NCBI GenBank assembly: GCA_002841315.1
Contig: PHEW01000013.1
Span: 1 to 36,457 of the forward strand
Length of the DNA: 36,457 bases
Source: Actinobacteria bacterium HGW-Actinobacteria-4
GTDB taxonomy: Bacteria > Actinomycetota > Actinomycetes > Actinomycetales > Demequinaceae
Direction of reading: 5' to 3'
Position numbers and translations under genes: made by a program. This document shows, piece after piece, positions 6,500 through 14,967 of this stretch. The notes below the pieces were generated by a model. The model ran no database searches. It was not told the origin of the DNA and saw only the letters and a program-made list of their open reading frames with translations. Numbering within the stretch: the stretch's first letter is position 1; each line of letters begins with the position of its first letter.

Positions 6500-8105
6500 G
6501 AACCCGGCCCGCGGTTCGGTCTGCGCCCGGTGTGCGCGGGACAAGTTCGCGGCCTCTGCGCCACACGCGACGGAGTCGATCCCTAGTCGCGGTGCTTCGT
6601 TGCAAGAACGCGCCCGACGCGATCCCGAGCAGCAGCACCACGCCAGCGACCACCGCCTTCACCAACGGCACCGGCGGGCTGAGTTCCACCGCGCCGGCCA
6701 CGCCTGCGGCGATCAGGGCCGCGTAGCCGAGTGACCTGCGTAGCACGCTCCAGGGCGCGCCTGTGATGAAGAAGCTTGCTCCCACTGCGACCATGAGCCC
6801 GATCGCCACCGCAAGCTGTATCTCGACTACACCGGGAGTCAGCGAGTGGACGGTGGGGATTCGCTCGGTGATGCGGAAGTTGAGGTAGACGCCTGTACCA
6901 GCGAGGGATAGGCCCGTCGCAACAAGGATCACACCGCCAACGATCGCGGCTACCGGCCGCGCGTAGGATCGCGGCGAACAGGCCACGAGCGCCATGAACC
7001 CGAGCGCGAACGCGATAATCGCCCACGCGGCGGGCCACCGGAACTTGCCTTCTGCCTGCCATGGGTGAAGGTGGCCGTCGAGGTTGGCAACGCCGAGGTG
7101 CTGGCAACAGCTCACGTGCCTCCAGCCTTCGCGTTGCCAGTGACCTGATTCGTCTCTGACGGCAAGGCCGTCGTAGCCGTTTGACGCGACCACGCGAAAA
7201 CCTCGGTCCGTGGGGATTACGGCGACGCCATTCGTAGAAAACGCTCCGGTGAGCTCGAAGTCGCTCTTCACGTAGGCGCCGCGCAGAATGTCGCGTTCGT
7301 CGGTCGAGAGTTGCCAATCGGTCACCCATGTCTCGCCCGCGTCGACCGAGCGCTGGACGCCGATCCCTTCAAGCATGGGCCGGAAGCACTCGTTCGGGAT
7401 CTCCGGAACACACGCGAGGGCCGTCGTGGCGTACTTATGTATATGAAGGTTGGGGGCGTTCTCGTCAAACAGCCAGTCCTTGCCGTTGTATCGGTACACA
7501 CCCGCGAAGTAGGACGGGCCCGAGTCGACTAGAACAATCGGCGTGCCCGTACTGTCCTCGCTCATCGATGCCGAGGGCTCAAAGGTGCCTGGCCCGGTGG
7601 CAACCGTCGCAATCACTGCGAACGGCACTGCAATCGTGGCGAGAACGGCCCGTGGACGCGTCTTGACTCGCACGGCTATTGCTACGGCAACGGCGAGCAT
7701 CGGCAGCGCAATAAAGTCGGTGGGATCCCTCAGGATGATGCTCGGCCCCGCGACGAGGCTCCATACGGCCGATGCTGCGGTAGCCCCGATCTCGGTCGCC
7801 TTGATCCACGCGAAGCCCACCCCGGTAGTGACGACGCTGGCAAGCCCGAGGGGGCGGAACTGCGCTCGCGGCGCGACCACAGCGAACGCTACTGCAAGCA
7901 ACGCCGGGAAGAAGATCAGCCCGGCGAAGTCCGACAGCTTGCCCGTCCACCAATTGCCGTAGGCGTCCTTGAGGATGTGATCGTTGACCACCAGCACGGC
8001 AATGGATATCAGCGAGACCGGATGCGTGAGCCACGAGAGCGACTGGCGAAGCGCATTCCAACGCTGTTCGCCTGCTGGCGTGAAGCGCTCCGGCGCGGCG
8101 GTCAT
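6492..8105 (-). CDS. Asp-box polytopic membrane protein, copy B
   Basis: The 537-residue paralogue of copies A and C has an N-terminal membrane part with the shared signature (RWNALRQSLSWLTHPVSL, then VNDHILK, then WWTGKLSDFAGLIFFPALL). Its outer domain has a Cys pair (LACVPEIPNECFRP) and an Asp-box SVDAGETW at about 250-264, then NGYDGLAVR with a following W. The C-terminal membrane part is longer than in copy A, with about four segments, and ends in a basic tail rich in Arg. A TATGGT -10 lies 6 nt before the ATG. The wide sequence divergence between copies, with the signature residues kept, argues for old paralogues under selection. The role is unknown. Confidence 0.75.
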   Translation of the reverse strand: MTAAPERFTPAGEQRWNALRQSLSWLTHPVSLISIAVLVVNDHILKDAYGNWWTGKLSDFAGLIFFPALLAVAFAVVAPRAQFRPLGLASVVTTGVGFAWIKATEIGATAASAVWSLVAGPSIILRDPTDFIALPMLAVAVAIAVRVKTRPRAVLATIAVPFAVIATVATGPGTFEPSASMSEDSTGTPIVLVDSGPSYFAGVYRYNGKDWLFDENAPNLHIHKYATTALACVPEIPNECFRPMLEGIGVQRSVDAGETWVTDWQLSTDERDILRGAYVKSDFELTGAFSTNGVAVIPTDRGFRVVASNGYDGLAVRDESGHWQREGWRHVSCCQHLGVANLDGHLHPWQAEGKFRWPAAWAIIAFALGFMALVACSPRSYARPVAAIVGGVILVATGLSLAGTGVYLNFRITERIPTVHSLTPGVVEIQLAVAIGLMVAVGASFFITGAPWSVLRRSLGYAALIAAGVAGAVELSPPVPLVKAVVAGVVLLLGIASGAFLQRSTATRDRLRRVWRRGRELVPRTPGADRTAGRVPK

Positions 8106-8111
8106 GACTCG

Positions 8112-8117
8112 ACCATA
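8112..8117 (-). promoter_or_regulatory. leaderless -10 element for membrane protein copy B
   Basis: TATGGT on the minus strand ends 6 nt before the ATG at 8105, matching the arrangement at copies A and C. Confidence 0.5.
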
Positions 8118-8283
8118 GCGTCGGCCGCGTGCGAGGGTGTGTTTGTTGGCACCTTGGCGCTGGGTAAGGTCATCTCGCTCGCGAGTGAAGTCGTCTCAGG
8201 TCTAGCCGTACCTTCCGTGGTCGATGAGTGTCTCGCCGCTTCAAGTGCGTTGGTCGACCCACTCGTGGAGACAAGCGGTGTGG

Positions 8284-8556
8284 TCAGCGCTTGCTCGGCG
8301 GAAGCGGTTCTGGAGCAGTCGAGAGGCGGCTCTGGTTCTCCAGATGGCGATTGAACGCAGCGAAAGCTAGTGGCACTGGCAGGTAGGACACCAATGACAG
8401 AAACAGGCCGCCCCAGAACCATCCCACATTGAAGTGCGTACTTGAACCGAACGACGATCCCGTTGCGAAGATGCTTCCCAAGGCGATGCCCGTCGCGAGC
8501 GAGATGACGAAGTACCAGGTGGTTGCTGCATGCGTAAGGTCCGCTGAGTGCTTCAT
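8284..8556 (-). CDS. small two-helix membrane protein
   Basis: The 90-residue protein has two hydrophobic segments (about 12-30, and about 45-66 after FNVGWFWGG), then a charged tail with Glu, Arg and Pro. The loop and second helix match the small protein at 20366-20626 (FN.GWF.GG, then the LPV strand and a DNQ/ENQ tail), so the two are distant paralogues. I chose the ATG at 8556 because the open frame's upstream extension is not hydrophobic and the paralogue also starts just before helix 1. There is no known function. About 180 bp without a gene separate it from copy B. Confidence 0.6.
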   Translation of the reverse strand: MKHSADLTHAATTWYFVISLATGIALGSIFATGSSFGSSTHFNVGWFWGGLFLSLVSYLPVPLAFAAFNRHLENQSRLSTAPEPLPPSKR

Positions 8557-8762
8557 GGTCCGATAGTTGCACGCCGCGCTCGTCCGCACAAGGCATTGCC
8601 AGCGCATAGGGACTGAAACTTCCAGGGCCTTTCTGCATCCGCTTGGCCACGATCAACCGCGCGGGCCCGCACCCCGGTATTGGCCGAATGAACGCCCCGC
8701 CGCAGCCGAGCCGCTCGGACCACGAGGCTCAGTCACCAGCACAGCGGACGGAACCGCACCTT

Positions 8763-9557
8763 CTACCGCTTGACCCCGTGGTGGATTGCGACGATGCCAA
8801 AGAACATCTTCCTCACCCAGCAGGATTCCAGCCCGGCGCCCTCGAGCATCCGGAGCAAGGCGTGGCGATCCGGGTGCATGCGGATGGACTCGGCCAGGTA
8901 GCGGTAACTCGCGGGGTCTTGCAGGACGATTCTGCCCAGGGCGGGGATCACAGCAAAGGAGTAGGCGTCGTAGAACGGTCGCACCAGCCACGTGACCGGG
9001 CGGGAGAACTCCAACACAACCAACCGGCCTCCTGGCTTGAGCACTCTGTACATCTCCTGGAGGGCCTTCGCCTGATAGGTGACGTTCCTGAGGCCAAAGC
9101 CAATGATCACGGCGTCGAAGGCGGCATCGGAAAAAGGCAATATCTCAGCATCGGCCTCCACCACACTGATACGGCCTTGGTGACGATGGCCGGTCAGCCG
9201 GCGCTGTGCCTCGCTCAGCATGGCTGGATTGATGTCCGCGAGCGTCACATGGCCCGCTTGGCCAACCCTGGCCGCGAGCCGGATCGCGATGTCCCCGGTG
9301 CCCCCGGCAAGGTCGAGTACCCGATCCCCAAGGCCAATGCCCGTCATCCGGACCGCCTCGTCCTTCCACCCCCGGTGAAGGCCCCAGGTCATGAGGTCAT
9401 TCATGAGGTCGTAGCGGCTAGCGACGCAGGCGAACATCTCCGCGACCCGGCTGGCCTTCTCCGCCTCGCCAACCTCGCTGTACCCGAAGTGCGTGAGTTG
9501 GGTGCCATGGGCGTGATCGGCGTTGTCCGCCACCGTGGTCCTCCAATCGTCGGCCAC
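8763..9557 (-). CDS. ubiE: UbiE/MenG-type C-methyltransferase
   Basis: The 264-residue class I SAM-dependent methyltransferase acts late in menaquinone synthesis, methylating demethylmenaquinone (or the benzoquinol step of ubiquinone in other bacteria). Visible motifs are VASRYDLMNDLMTWGLHRGWK near the start, the SAM loop VLDLAGGTGD, LADINPAML, FGLRNV, RVLKPGGRLVVLEF, and SYRYLAESIRMHPD near the end. The opening THFGY and the LADIN motif match the proteobacterial UbiE type rather than the shorter actinobacterial MenG type, which is unusual for this context. I chose the GTG at 9557 because GGAGG sits 4 nt upstream; a GTG at 9581 is possible. Confidence 0.85.
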   Translation of the reverse strand: MADDWRTTVADNADHAHGTQLTHFGYSEVGEAEKASRVAEMFACVASRYDLMNDLMTWGLHRGWKDEAVRMTGIGLGDRVLDLAGGTGDIAIRLAARVGQAGHVTLADINPAMLSEAQRRLTGHRHQGRISVVEADAEILPFSDAAFDAVIIGFGLRNVTYQAKALQEMYRVLKPGGRLVVLEFSRPVTWLVRPFYDAYSFAVIPALGRIVLQDPASYRYLAESIRMHPDRHALLRMLEGAGLESCWVRKMFFGIVAIHHGVKR

Positions 9558-9637
9558 TGAGCCTCCTGGGTCTGGGGACACTCTATCCGGATGATCCGGT
9601 CACGGGTACGGCGGAAAGACCTAGGCCGGTGGAGGGT

Positions 9638-10882
9638 CTAGCTAGCCTGCCCCAACACCTCATCCGCAGTGGAAGAGAACTTCACCAGCGGGTCCGGCAC
9701 GCCGTTGCCGCGTAGCAGCGACCTGTACAGATCCTCATGCGCGGCGATGGGCACGGACACCGAGTGAGCCAGCGCGAACGTGCGGCTCTTCTCGCCCATG
9801 CGCGCGGCCAGCTCCGGCGACGCGCAGATTTCGCCCAGCGCCCGCGCGAACGACTCCGCGCTGCCACCCTCACACACAAACCCATTCACGCCGTCCGAGC
9901 ACAGGTCCTTGACCGCGCCGCCATCGCTCACCACCACGGGCAGGCCCACGGCCATGGCCTCGAGCGTCGCGATGGACTGCGTCTCATACACGGAAGGCAA
10001 GCAGAACACTGTGGCATCGCGGAGCTCCTCGAGCAGGTCCGCCTGGCCTAGCCAGCCCGTGAAGTGCACGCGGTCCGTCAGCCCCAGCTGCGCGACCAGC
10101 TTCTTGACCTCGCCCATGTGCTTGCCGTTGCCGGCGATGCGCAACTTGACCGGCTGCTCGCGCGCTACCAGCGCCACCGCACGGATCAGCGTGGCGAGGT
10201 CCTTGTCCAGGTCCACGCGGCCCACAAACAAGATGGTCGGTTCGCGGCCGATGCTCGGGTTGGCGGCCTCGTTGGCGTCGCCTAGGTCACTGGGGCGGGG
10301 GGAGAACAGTTCGGTGTCCACGCCGTTTGAGATCGCCAGCAGGTCCTTGCCGCGGAACGCCTTGCGACCATACAGCTCCTGGATGGCGGAGTCTGAGGGC
10401 ACCACCACGACGTCGGCCATCTTGTCCAGGGAGACGGTGCCGCGCAGCACTGCCGATCGCAGCGAACTGGGAAGGCCCCGCTTGCCGCCGATGTTCTTGA
10501 GCGTGATCTCTGGCAGGGAGTGGTTGGTGACCACCAGCCGCGACGTGTGCCGGGCCGTGGCGCGTGAGATCGCGTGACCAATGGTCATGGGCGTCTGCAC
10601 GTGCACGATGTCCGGGTTGAACTTGCGCAAAATGCCGGACATGGCGCGCGGCATGGGGATCCCAAAGTGAACGTTTTGGCCCACCAACTTCACGCGCAGT
10701 GCGCGCACGTGGAAGATCTCGATGCCCTCCATCGAGTGTGGGGACAGCGCTGGGCCGGTGCGTGGGACGACGAGGCCAACTTCGTGTCCGCGCTGCTTCA
10801 TCCGTGAAGCGAGCTGCGATGTGGCCCGGGAGACGCCGCTGATGTGCGGCCAGTACAGGTCGGTAACAATGAGGATTCTCAT
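9638..10882 (-). CDS. GT4-family glycosyltransferase
   Basis: The 414-residue GT-B glycosyltransferase has an N-terminal Rossmann domain (MRILIVTDLYWPHISGVSRATSQLA, with the glycine-rich acceptor loop), a central SNGVDTELFSP linker, and a C-terminal donor domain (ILFVGRVDLDKDLATLI). The sugar-nucleotide site is YETQSIATLEAMAVGLPVVVSD, with the EX7E-like pair of glutamates. Such enzymes usually act at the inner membrane face on lipids such as phosphatidylinositol or diacylglycerol. The resemblance to mannosyl- or diglucosyl-diacylglycerol transferases is general, so the substrate is not assigned. No clear ribosome site precedes the ATG. The gene lies downstream of a 600-bp gene-poor stretch. 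Confidence 0.85.
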   Translation of the reverse strand: MRILIVTDLYWPHISGVSRATSQLASRMKQRGHEVGLVVPRTGPALSPHSMEGIEIFHVRALRVKLVGQNVHFGIPMPRAMSGILRKFNPDIVHVQTPMTIGHAISRATARHTSRLVVTNHSLPEITLKNIGGKRGLPSSLRSAVLRGTVSLDKMADVVVVPSDSAIQELYGRKAFRGKDLLAISNGVDTELFSPRPSDLGDANEAANPSIGREPTILFVGRVDLDKDLATLIRAVALVAREQPVKLRIAGNGKHMGEVKKLVAQLGLTDRVHFTGWLGQADLLEELRDATVFCLPSVYETQSIATLEAMAVGLPVVVSDGGAVKDLCSDGVNGFVCEGGSAESFARALGEICASPELAARMGEKSRTFALAHSVSVPIAAHEDLYRSLLRGNGVPDPLVKFSSTADEVLGQAS

Positions 10883-11005
10883 GGGCGCGCCACGGGTTTG
10901 CTCAAGGGATGCTCCTGACTTGACGGCTTCGGATAGGGTACCAGGCCGAGGTTGCGGACTGGCCTGAGTGCGCTCGCTGTGTCAACAATGTCTCCCGGCT
11001 CCGGA

Positions 11006-11051
11006 CCAACCGCGAGCCCACCCACTAGCCTGGGACCACAAGGGAGCGCCA
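11006..11051 (+). repeat. 46-bp duplicate of the DUF2130 promoter region
   Basis: The 46 bases are identical to 13490-13535 and include the TAGCCT -10-like box and the AAGGGAG ribosome site. The gene itself is absent. The identity stops where GGTTGACCCCAACGCACC begins, which looks like an IS30-type terminal repeat, so an insertion may have replaced what followed. Confidence 0.75.
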
Positions 11052-11086
11052 GGTTGACCCCAACGCACCGGAAGCACACGGCGGTG

Positions 11087-11173
11087 TCAAGGCGTGGAAG
11101 CAACATCGCTGGTGTTGAGTAGCGCGGTGAACGCTTCGCGTGGGGTGCGGTCGCGCAAGCTGGGACTGGTGCA
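11087..11173 (-). pseudogene. IS30-like transposase C-terminal remnant
   Basis: The minus strand reads LRDRTPREAF, then TALLNTSDVASTP and a stop. This resembles the end of IS30-family transposases, where a (G)xxTPxEAF segment is followed by a VAST/VATT terminus. About 35 bp after the stop lies GGTTGACCCCAACGCACC (plus strand 11052-11069), which looks like the matching terminal inverted repeat. No upstream catalytic part is present. The family call rests on this short pattern only. Confidence 0.4.
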
Positions 11174-11202
11174 CGAACTGGTGACAGTCTTGACCTGTCC
11201 TT

Positions 11203-11325
11203 GCATCAGACCCCATCACCAAACCCGGGGCGCTTCACACCGATCCGAAAATCCTCGCCATCCCAACCGACGCCTGGATCAACAACCCCACGATCCACAC
11301 GAAGGATCAGAAACTAGCTGCCTAA
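11203..11325 (+). pseudogene. coding-like fragment without a start codon
   Basis: The frame reads ITKPGALHTDPKILAIPT, then DAWINNPTIHTKDQKLAA and a TAA stop. It has protein-like composition, but there is an in-frame stop about 10 bp upstream and no start codon between. It may be the tail of a lost gene. I do not recognise it. Confidence 0.2.
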
Positions 11326-11483
11326 CTCACGCGGGCCCCATTCGCCTTGACAAATTGCGTCCCGCCACTAAAGTCTTGCTACGACGGTATTGCACTGCCC
11401 AGCAGTCTTGGATGATGTTGGTTTCTGGAAGTACCGCACTGTTCACCCAATGATTTCTCCGAGCACGCCGAAAGGCCTGGGCA

Positions 11484-12941
11484 ATGAAGCACTCAAGGGT
11501 CACGTCAGTTTTGAGCACACTAGCGCTTATTGTAGTTGCGACCGTTCCGTCTGCGACCGCGTCACCGCGGTCAGATGACATTCCGCCCGCAGGCCCGGGC
11601 TTCGAAACGCCGGCACCTGCGGTTGTGACAACAAGTCGCTCGCGTGTAGACATCCCGAGCGATCTTTTTGATCCAGAGAGGACCCTCGGGCGCGACCAGA
11701 CCCGCGAGTACGGGCCTGAGTTGGCGCGCGAGATGGCGCGCACTGCGGTCGTAGGTAATCTGATCGAGATGGTGTCTTCCAGTCCGTCCTACGTCGACGG
11801 CGGCTACTCTGAGGTTGGCTCTGACACCGTGCGCGTCTACTGGCACGGAGCAGCTAGAGATCCAAGCTTGACGAGCCTTGTGCGCAAGGCGAACGGGCAG
11901 GGACTCGATGTGGAGGTCTTCCAGATTCCGTTCTCCACAGACGACCTCGCGAGAATCACCGACGATGTCTTCAATGCAGCGATCAAGCTCGAGATTCCCA
12001 TTGGCGCCGTCAACGTCGACGACTACGAGCGCGTGGAAATCGTCGTAACCGGTGAGGAGAGCGACTTCGCTGCACGCCAGCACGAACTAGACGCGCTTAA
12101 GGCGATCGCGGCTGCGGGTGTGCTGGATGTAGTGGTGACCTTTGAGCCAGGGTTCGAGCACTTCGCGTTCACGAGCCGCCGCGCAGACACAGGCAATTTC
12201 GATACCGCTGGAGCAATCGAGCGCACGGCTGACGGGTGGGTGTACGGCTGCACCACGGGTCTCGCGTTCTCGCGAAGTGGTTACGGACACTACCTCCTCA
12301 CTGCGGCGCACTGTGCAGACCACCAGGATGGGGTCACCTTCAAGACCCCCGCCGGCCGGACTGTCGGAAAGAGTTCGTGGAACACCACGCTGTGGGGTTC
12401 GACCAGCCGCACCAACTCTTCTTCCGGGACTCCTCGTCTCGACGCCGCCTTGATCTCGATTGGCGCTGGCAACGGTTCCACATCCACCAGCATGTTTCAG
12501 GGCACCAATACCACCACGACCAAGGTGAGCATCTCAGGGGTTGCCGCGGTGCCGAGCAACACCACCATGTGTACCTCGGGAGCCAACACTGGCTACCGGT
12601 GCAACTTCAAATTCAACTACAAACTCTCGAGTGTGTGCATGTACGTGAACTCGAGCGGTACATGCGTCGGCTACGCATCAGTCGTACGCGTGAAGTCCAA
12701 TGATGGGAAGATCATGTTTGGCCAAGGTGATAGCGGTGGCCCGATTTACTACAACACCAATGGCAAGCGCCTGGTCGTGGGAATCGTTCAAGGAGCTCCC
12801 TCCACAAGCAATGTGGACTGTGGAAGCGTTGCCTACAATCCTGGTAGCAAGTGCTCGAACAACATCGCCTACATCACTCCGGTCAATTCAGTGATCAGTA
12901 AACTCTCAGGAAAGAACTTTGTTGTCAGGATGACGGGTTGA
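11484..12941 (+). CDS. secreted trypsin-fold (S1) serine protease with propeptide
   Basis: The 485-residue preproprotein has a signal peptide (about 1-27, cut near ATAS), a propeptide region of about 200 residues, and a chymotrypsin-fold domain from about 245. The triad is visible: His276 in LLTAAHC, Asp320 in RLDAALI, and Ser417 in GQGDSGGP. Several cysteines in the catalytic domain could pair. The length and propeptide resemble streptogrisin/alpha-lytic-type proteases, in which the propeptide guides folding and inhibits the enzyme until cut. Residues about 153-225 resemble the lipoprotein encoded next. An AAAGG ribosome site lies upstream of the ATG. Confidence 0.85.
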   Translation: MKHSRVTSVLSTLALIVVATVPSATASPRSDDIPPAGPGFETPAPAVVTTSRSRVDIPSDLFDPERTLGRDQTREYGPELAREMARTAVVGNLIEMVSSSPSYVDGGYSEVGSDTVRVYWHGAARDPSLTSLVRKANGQGLDVEVFQIPFSTDDLARITDDVFNAAIKLEIPIGAVNVDDYERVEIVVTGEESDFAARQHELDALKAIAAAGVLDVVVTFEPGFEHFAFTSRRADTGNFDTAGAIERTADGWVYGCTTGLAFSRSGYGHYLLTAAHCADHQDGVTFKTPAGRTVGKSSWNTTLWGSTSRTNSSSGTPRLDAALISIGAGNGSTSTSMFQGTNTTTTKVSISGVAAVPSNTTMCTSGANTGYRCNFKFNYKLSSVCMYVNSSGTCVGYASVVRVKSNDGKIMFGQGDSGGPIYYNTNGKRLVVGIVQGAPSTSNVDCGSVAYNPGSKCSNNIAYITPVNSVISKLSGKNFVVRMTG

Positions 12942-13026
12942 TCACGATAGATGGCGGTGGACGGCGATACCATGAACTGAGTGAGCACGGGGACTCCTTC
13001 GGGCCGCTCTTGAGCGGGAGGTAGAC

Positions 13027-13440
13027 GTGGATGCATTGCGACGTTCGCTTCAAGTTGCTTCCGGAATTGCGGTTGTTGGGCTCTCATGCTTTCTCACAGG
13101 ATGCGTGGCGGAAGGATTGCCGCAGAACGACGCTCCGACGGAGAGTGCGACGTCCGTGAACAATACGCATGAACTAACAGACGACGAGTTCTGGGCGCTC
13201 TCCGAAGGTGTCTACAACGCGGCTCTCGAACAGGAAATCCCTGTCGCTGAGGTCACGTTGGGACCCGAGCGCTGGCAGATCGAGATCGTCATCAGGGCGG
13301 AGCGCAGCGACGAACTGGCGCAAGAGGTCGATGCCCACTTGCGGCCCCCTGCAAGCGAATGGGGATCCGAGGTGACTTTCACCTACGACCCCGAAGCTGA
13401 GAATGTCCCGTTTGTAGGAAAGTCGCCCATCGAAGAGTAG
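13027..13440 (+). CDS. lipoprotein resembling the protease propeptide
   Basis: The 137-residue protein starts with GTG behind a GGGAGG ribosome site. Its signal ends in a lipobox, LTGC (C26), so it should sit on the outer membrane face. Residues about 48-122 align with the neighbouring protease propeptide: [18 protein letters not shown] against TDDVFNAAIKLEIPIGAV, then IEIVI against VEIVV, and [15 protein letters not shown] against VVTFEPGFEHFAF. No protease domain is present. By analogy with stand-alone propeptide-like inhibitors it may hold or inhibit the protease at the cell surface. That role is an inference. The gene follows the protease by 85 bp and is closed by a strong hairpin. Confidence 0.75.
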   Translation: MDALRRSLQVASGIAVVGLSCFLTGCVAEGLPQNDAPTESATSVNNTHELTDDEFWALSEGVYNAALEQEIPVAEVTLGPERWQIEIVIRAERSDELAQEVDAHLRPPASEWGSEVTFTYDPEAENVPFVGKSPIEE

Positions 13441-13442
13441 CC

Positions 13443-13485
13443 GTATCGGGGCGTGTGAGGCACCTGGCCACGCACGCCCCGATAC
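13443..13485 (+). terminator. hairpin terminator after the lipoprotein gene
   Basis: GTATCGGGGCGTG (13443-13455) and CACGCCCCGATAC (13473-13485) form a perfect 13-bp stem with a 17-nt loop, starting 3 bp after the stop codon. There is no T-tract, as is common in high-GC actinobacteria. Confidence 0.7.
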
Positions 13486-13489
13486 GACC

Positions 13490-13535
13490 CCAACCGCGAG
13501 CCCACCCACTAGCCTGGGACCACAAGGGAGCGCCA
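13490..13535 (+). repeat. promoter and ribosome site of the DUF2130 gene, duplicated at 11006
   Basis: This 46-bp block contains a TAGCCT -10-like box (13510-13515) and an AAGGGAG ribosome site (13524-13530) placed 7 nt before the ATG at 13538. It is identical to 11006-11051. Confidence 0.7.
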
Positions 13536-13537
13536 CT

Positions 13538-14761
13538 ATGCATGAGATCATCTGCCCGCACTGCAGCAAAGCATTCAAGATCGACGATGCCGGGTACGCG
13601 GACATCGTCAAACAGGTTCGCGACAGTGAGTTTGAGGCGACCCTCCACGAGCGGCTCGAGCTCGCCGAGCAGGACAAACGCAACGCCGTCGAGCTCGCCA
13701 CTACCAAACTCACCGCCGAGCTCACCGCCCAGTTGCAGCAGGCCGCGACCGCCAAGGACTCCGAAATCCAGCAGCTCAAGGCCAAGCTGGACGCAGGCGA
13801 GATGGCGCAGAAGCTCGCCGTCACCGAGGCGCTCAAGGCCACCGAGAAAGAGCGGGACGCGCTGGCAAGCAAGCTCGACCGCGCGCAACTCGAACTGCAA
13901 CTCGCGGAGAAGTCCCTCAAGGACAAGTACGAGATGCAGCTCAAGGAACGCGAAGAGCAGATCGAACGCCTGAGGGACATGAAGGCGCGGCTGTCCACCA
14001 AGATGGTGGGGGAGACCCTCGAGCAGCACTGCGAGACCGAATTCAACCGCATCCGCGCCACCGCCTTCCCGCGCGCGTACTTCGAGAAGGACAACGACGC
14101 CAGCAGCGGCTCCAAGGGCGACTACATCTTCAAAGAGGCCGACGCCGGGGGTACCGAGCTGGTGTCCATTATGTTCGAGATGAAGAACGAGAACGACGCC
14201 ACCTCCACCAAACGCAAGAACGAGGACTTCCTCAAGGAACTGGACAAAGACCGCACCCAAAAGGGCTGCGAGTACGCGGTGCTCGTGTCACTGCTGGAGC
14301 CGGACAGCGAGCTCTACAACGGCGGCATCGTGGACGTCTCCCACCGCTACCCCAAGATGTATGTGGTGCGGCCGCAGTTCTTCATCCCTATCATCACCTT
14401 GCTGCGCAACGCTGCGCAGAGCGCGTTGCAGTTCAAGCAGGAGCTCGCGGTGGTGCGGGCCCAGAACGTGGACATCACCAACTTCGAGGTGGAGCTGGAG
14501 TCCTTCAAGGAGCGGTTTGGTCGCAACTGGCGGCTTGCGTCGGACGGCTTTGAAGAGGCGGTCAAGCGCATCGACGAGGCCATCAAGGACCTCGAGAAGA
14601 CCAAAGACGCGCTACATAAGTCGGCCAACAACCTGCGGCTCGCGAGCGACAAGGCCGAGGATCTCACCATCAAGAAGCTCACGCGTGGCAACCCCACGAT
14701 GGCTGCGAAGTTCGCGGAACTGCCTGCGGGGGAGTCGGGGTCTGGCGAGGCGGGGGATTAG
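13538..14761 (+). CDS. DUF2130 domain protein
   Basis: The 407-residue protein starts with a short CPHC motif (C6, C9). A long Glu/Lys/Gln-rich coiled coil follows at about 30-155, then the DUF2130 domain at about 155-330, with landmarks such as [57 protein letters not shown] and [24 protein letters not shown] second coiled coil follows (about 340-390). The DUF2130 core has the acidic and Lys pattern expected of a PD-(D/E)xK-like fold (FEMKNE), which suggests a nuclease relative, but the family's function is not established. The gene overlaps the minus-strand 69-residue ORF by 4 bp at its end. Confidence 0.85.
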   Translation: MHEIICPHCSKAFKIDDAGYADIVKQVRDSEFEATLHERLELAEQDKRNAVELATTKLTAELTAQLQQAATAKDSEIQQLKAKLDAGEMAQKLAVTEALKATEKERDALASKLDRAQLELQLAEKSLKDKYEMQLKEREEQIERLRDMKARLSTKMVGETLEQHCETEFNRIRATAFPRAYFEKDNDASSGSKGDYIFKEADAGGTELVSIMFEMKNENDATSTKRKNEDFLKELDKDRTQKGCEYAVLVSLLEPDSELYNGGIVDVSHRYPKMYVVRPQFFIPIITLLRNAAQSALQFKQELAVVRAQNVDITNFEVELESFKERFGRNWRLASDGFEEAVKRIDEAIKDLEKTKDALHKSANNLRLASDKAEDLTIKKLTRGNPTMAAKFAELPAGESGSGEAGD

Positions 14762-14967
14762 GCGTTCGCGAAGTACCGTGAGTGGGTGCGCTTGATCGAT
14801 TCCAGGGAGTCGCTCACAAGCGAAACGATTTCGACCTCGGAGTCGTGGTTCTCGGACTCGAGCCGCAGCCGTTCAGCGAAGGCTCGCCTGTGTGAGTCTG
14901 GGCCGCTGTACTCGTGCACGCTGGAATGCCCGTTACGACGGTCATAAATCACGACGAAGCTCGACAT
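14758..14967 (-). CDS. small protein overlapping the RelA/SpoT-like gene; antitoxin candidate
   Basis: The 69-residue product starts at an ATG inside the end of the RelA/SpoT-like gene (26-bp overlap), with AGGAGG 7-8 nt upstream. Its translation is therefore probably coupled to that gene. It is charged and compact, with strands at both ends of a helix ([10 protein letters not shown], then [13 protein letters not shown], then VEIVSLVSD) and an ending [14 protein letters not shown] do not recognise a named family. Small ORFs next to single-domain alarmone synthetases are often antitoxins; that is the reason for the suggestion, and no direct evidence supports it. Confidence 0.65.
   Translation of the reverse strand: MSSFVVIYDRRNGHSSVHEYSGPDSHRRAFAERLRLESENHDSEVEIVSLVSDSLESIKRTHSRYFANA

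Larger units (their letters stand above)
10883..11483. other. gene-poor stretch with remnants
   Basis: No intact gene is supported in these 601 bases. The stretch holds the upstream region of the glycosyltransferase gene, an exact 46-bp copy of the DUF2130 gene's promoter and ribosome site (11006-11051), an IS30-like transposase tail (11087-11173), and a 40-codon coding-like piece without a start (11203-11325). Beyond that lies ordinary upstream sequence of the secreted protease gene. Confidence 0.6.

Noticed and set aside
8102..8656. 184-residue open frame on the minus strand overlapping the small membrane protein
   Set aside because: Its composition is not protein-like, it has no domain or ribosome site, and the shorter frame at 8284-8556 has clear membrane helices and a paralogue.
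9582..9637. AGACC...GGTCT possible hairpin after the glycosyltransferase start region
   Set aside because: The stem is only five base pairs with a wide loop, too weak to call a terminator.
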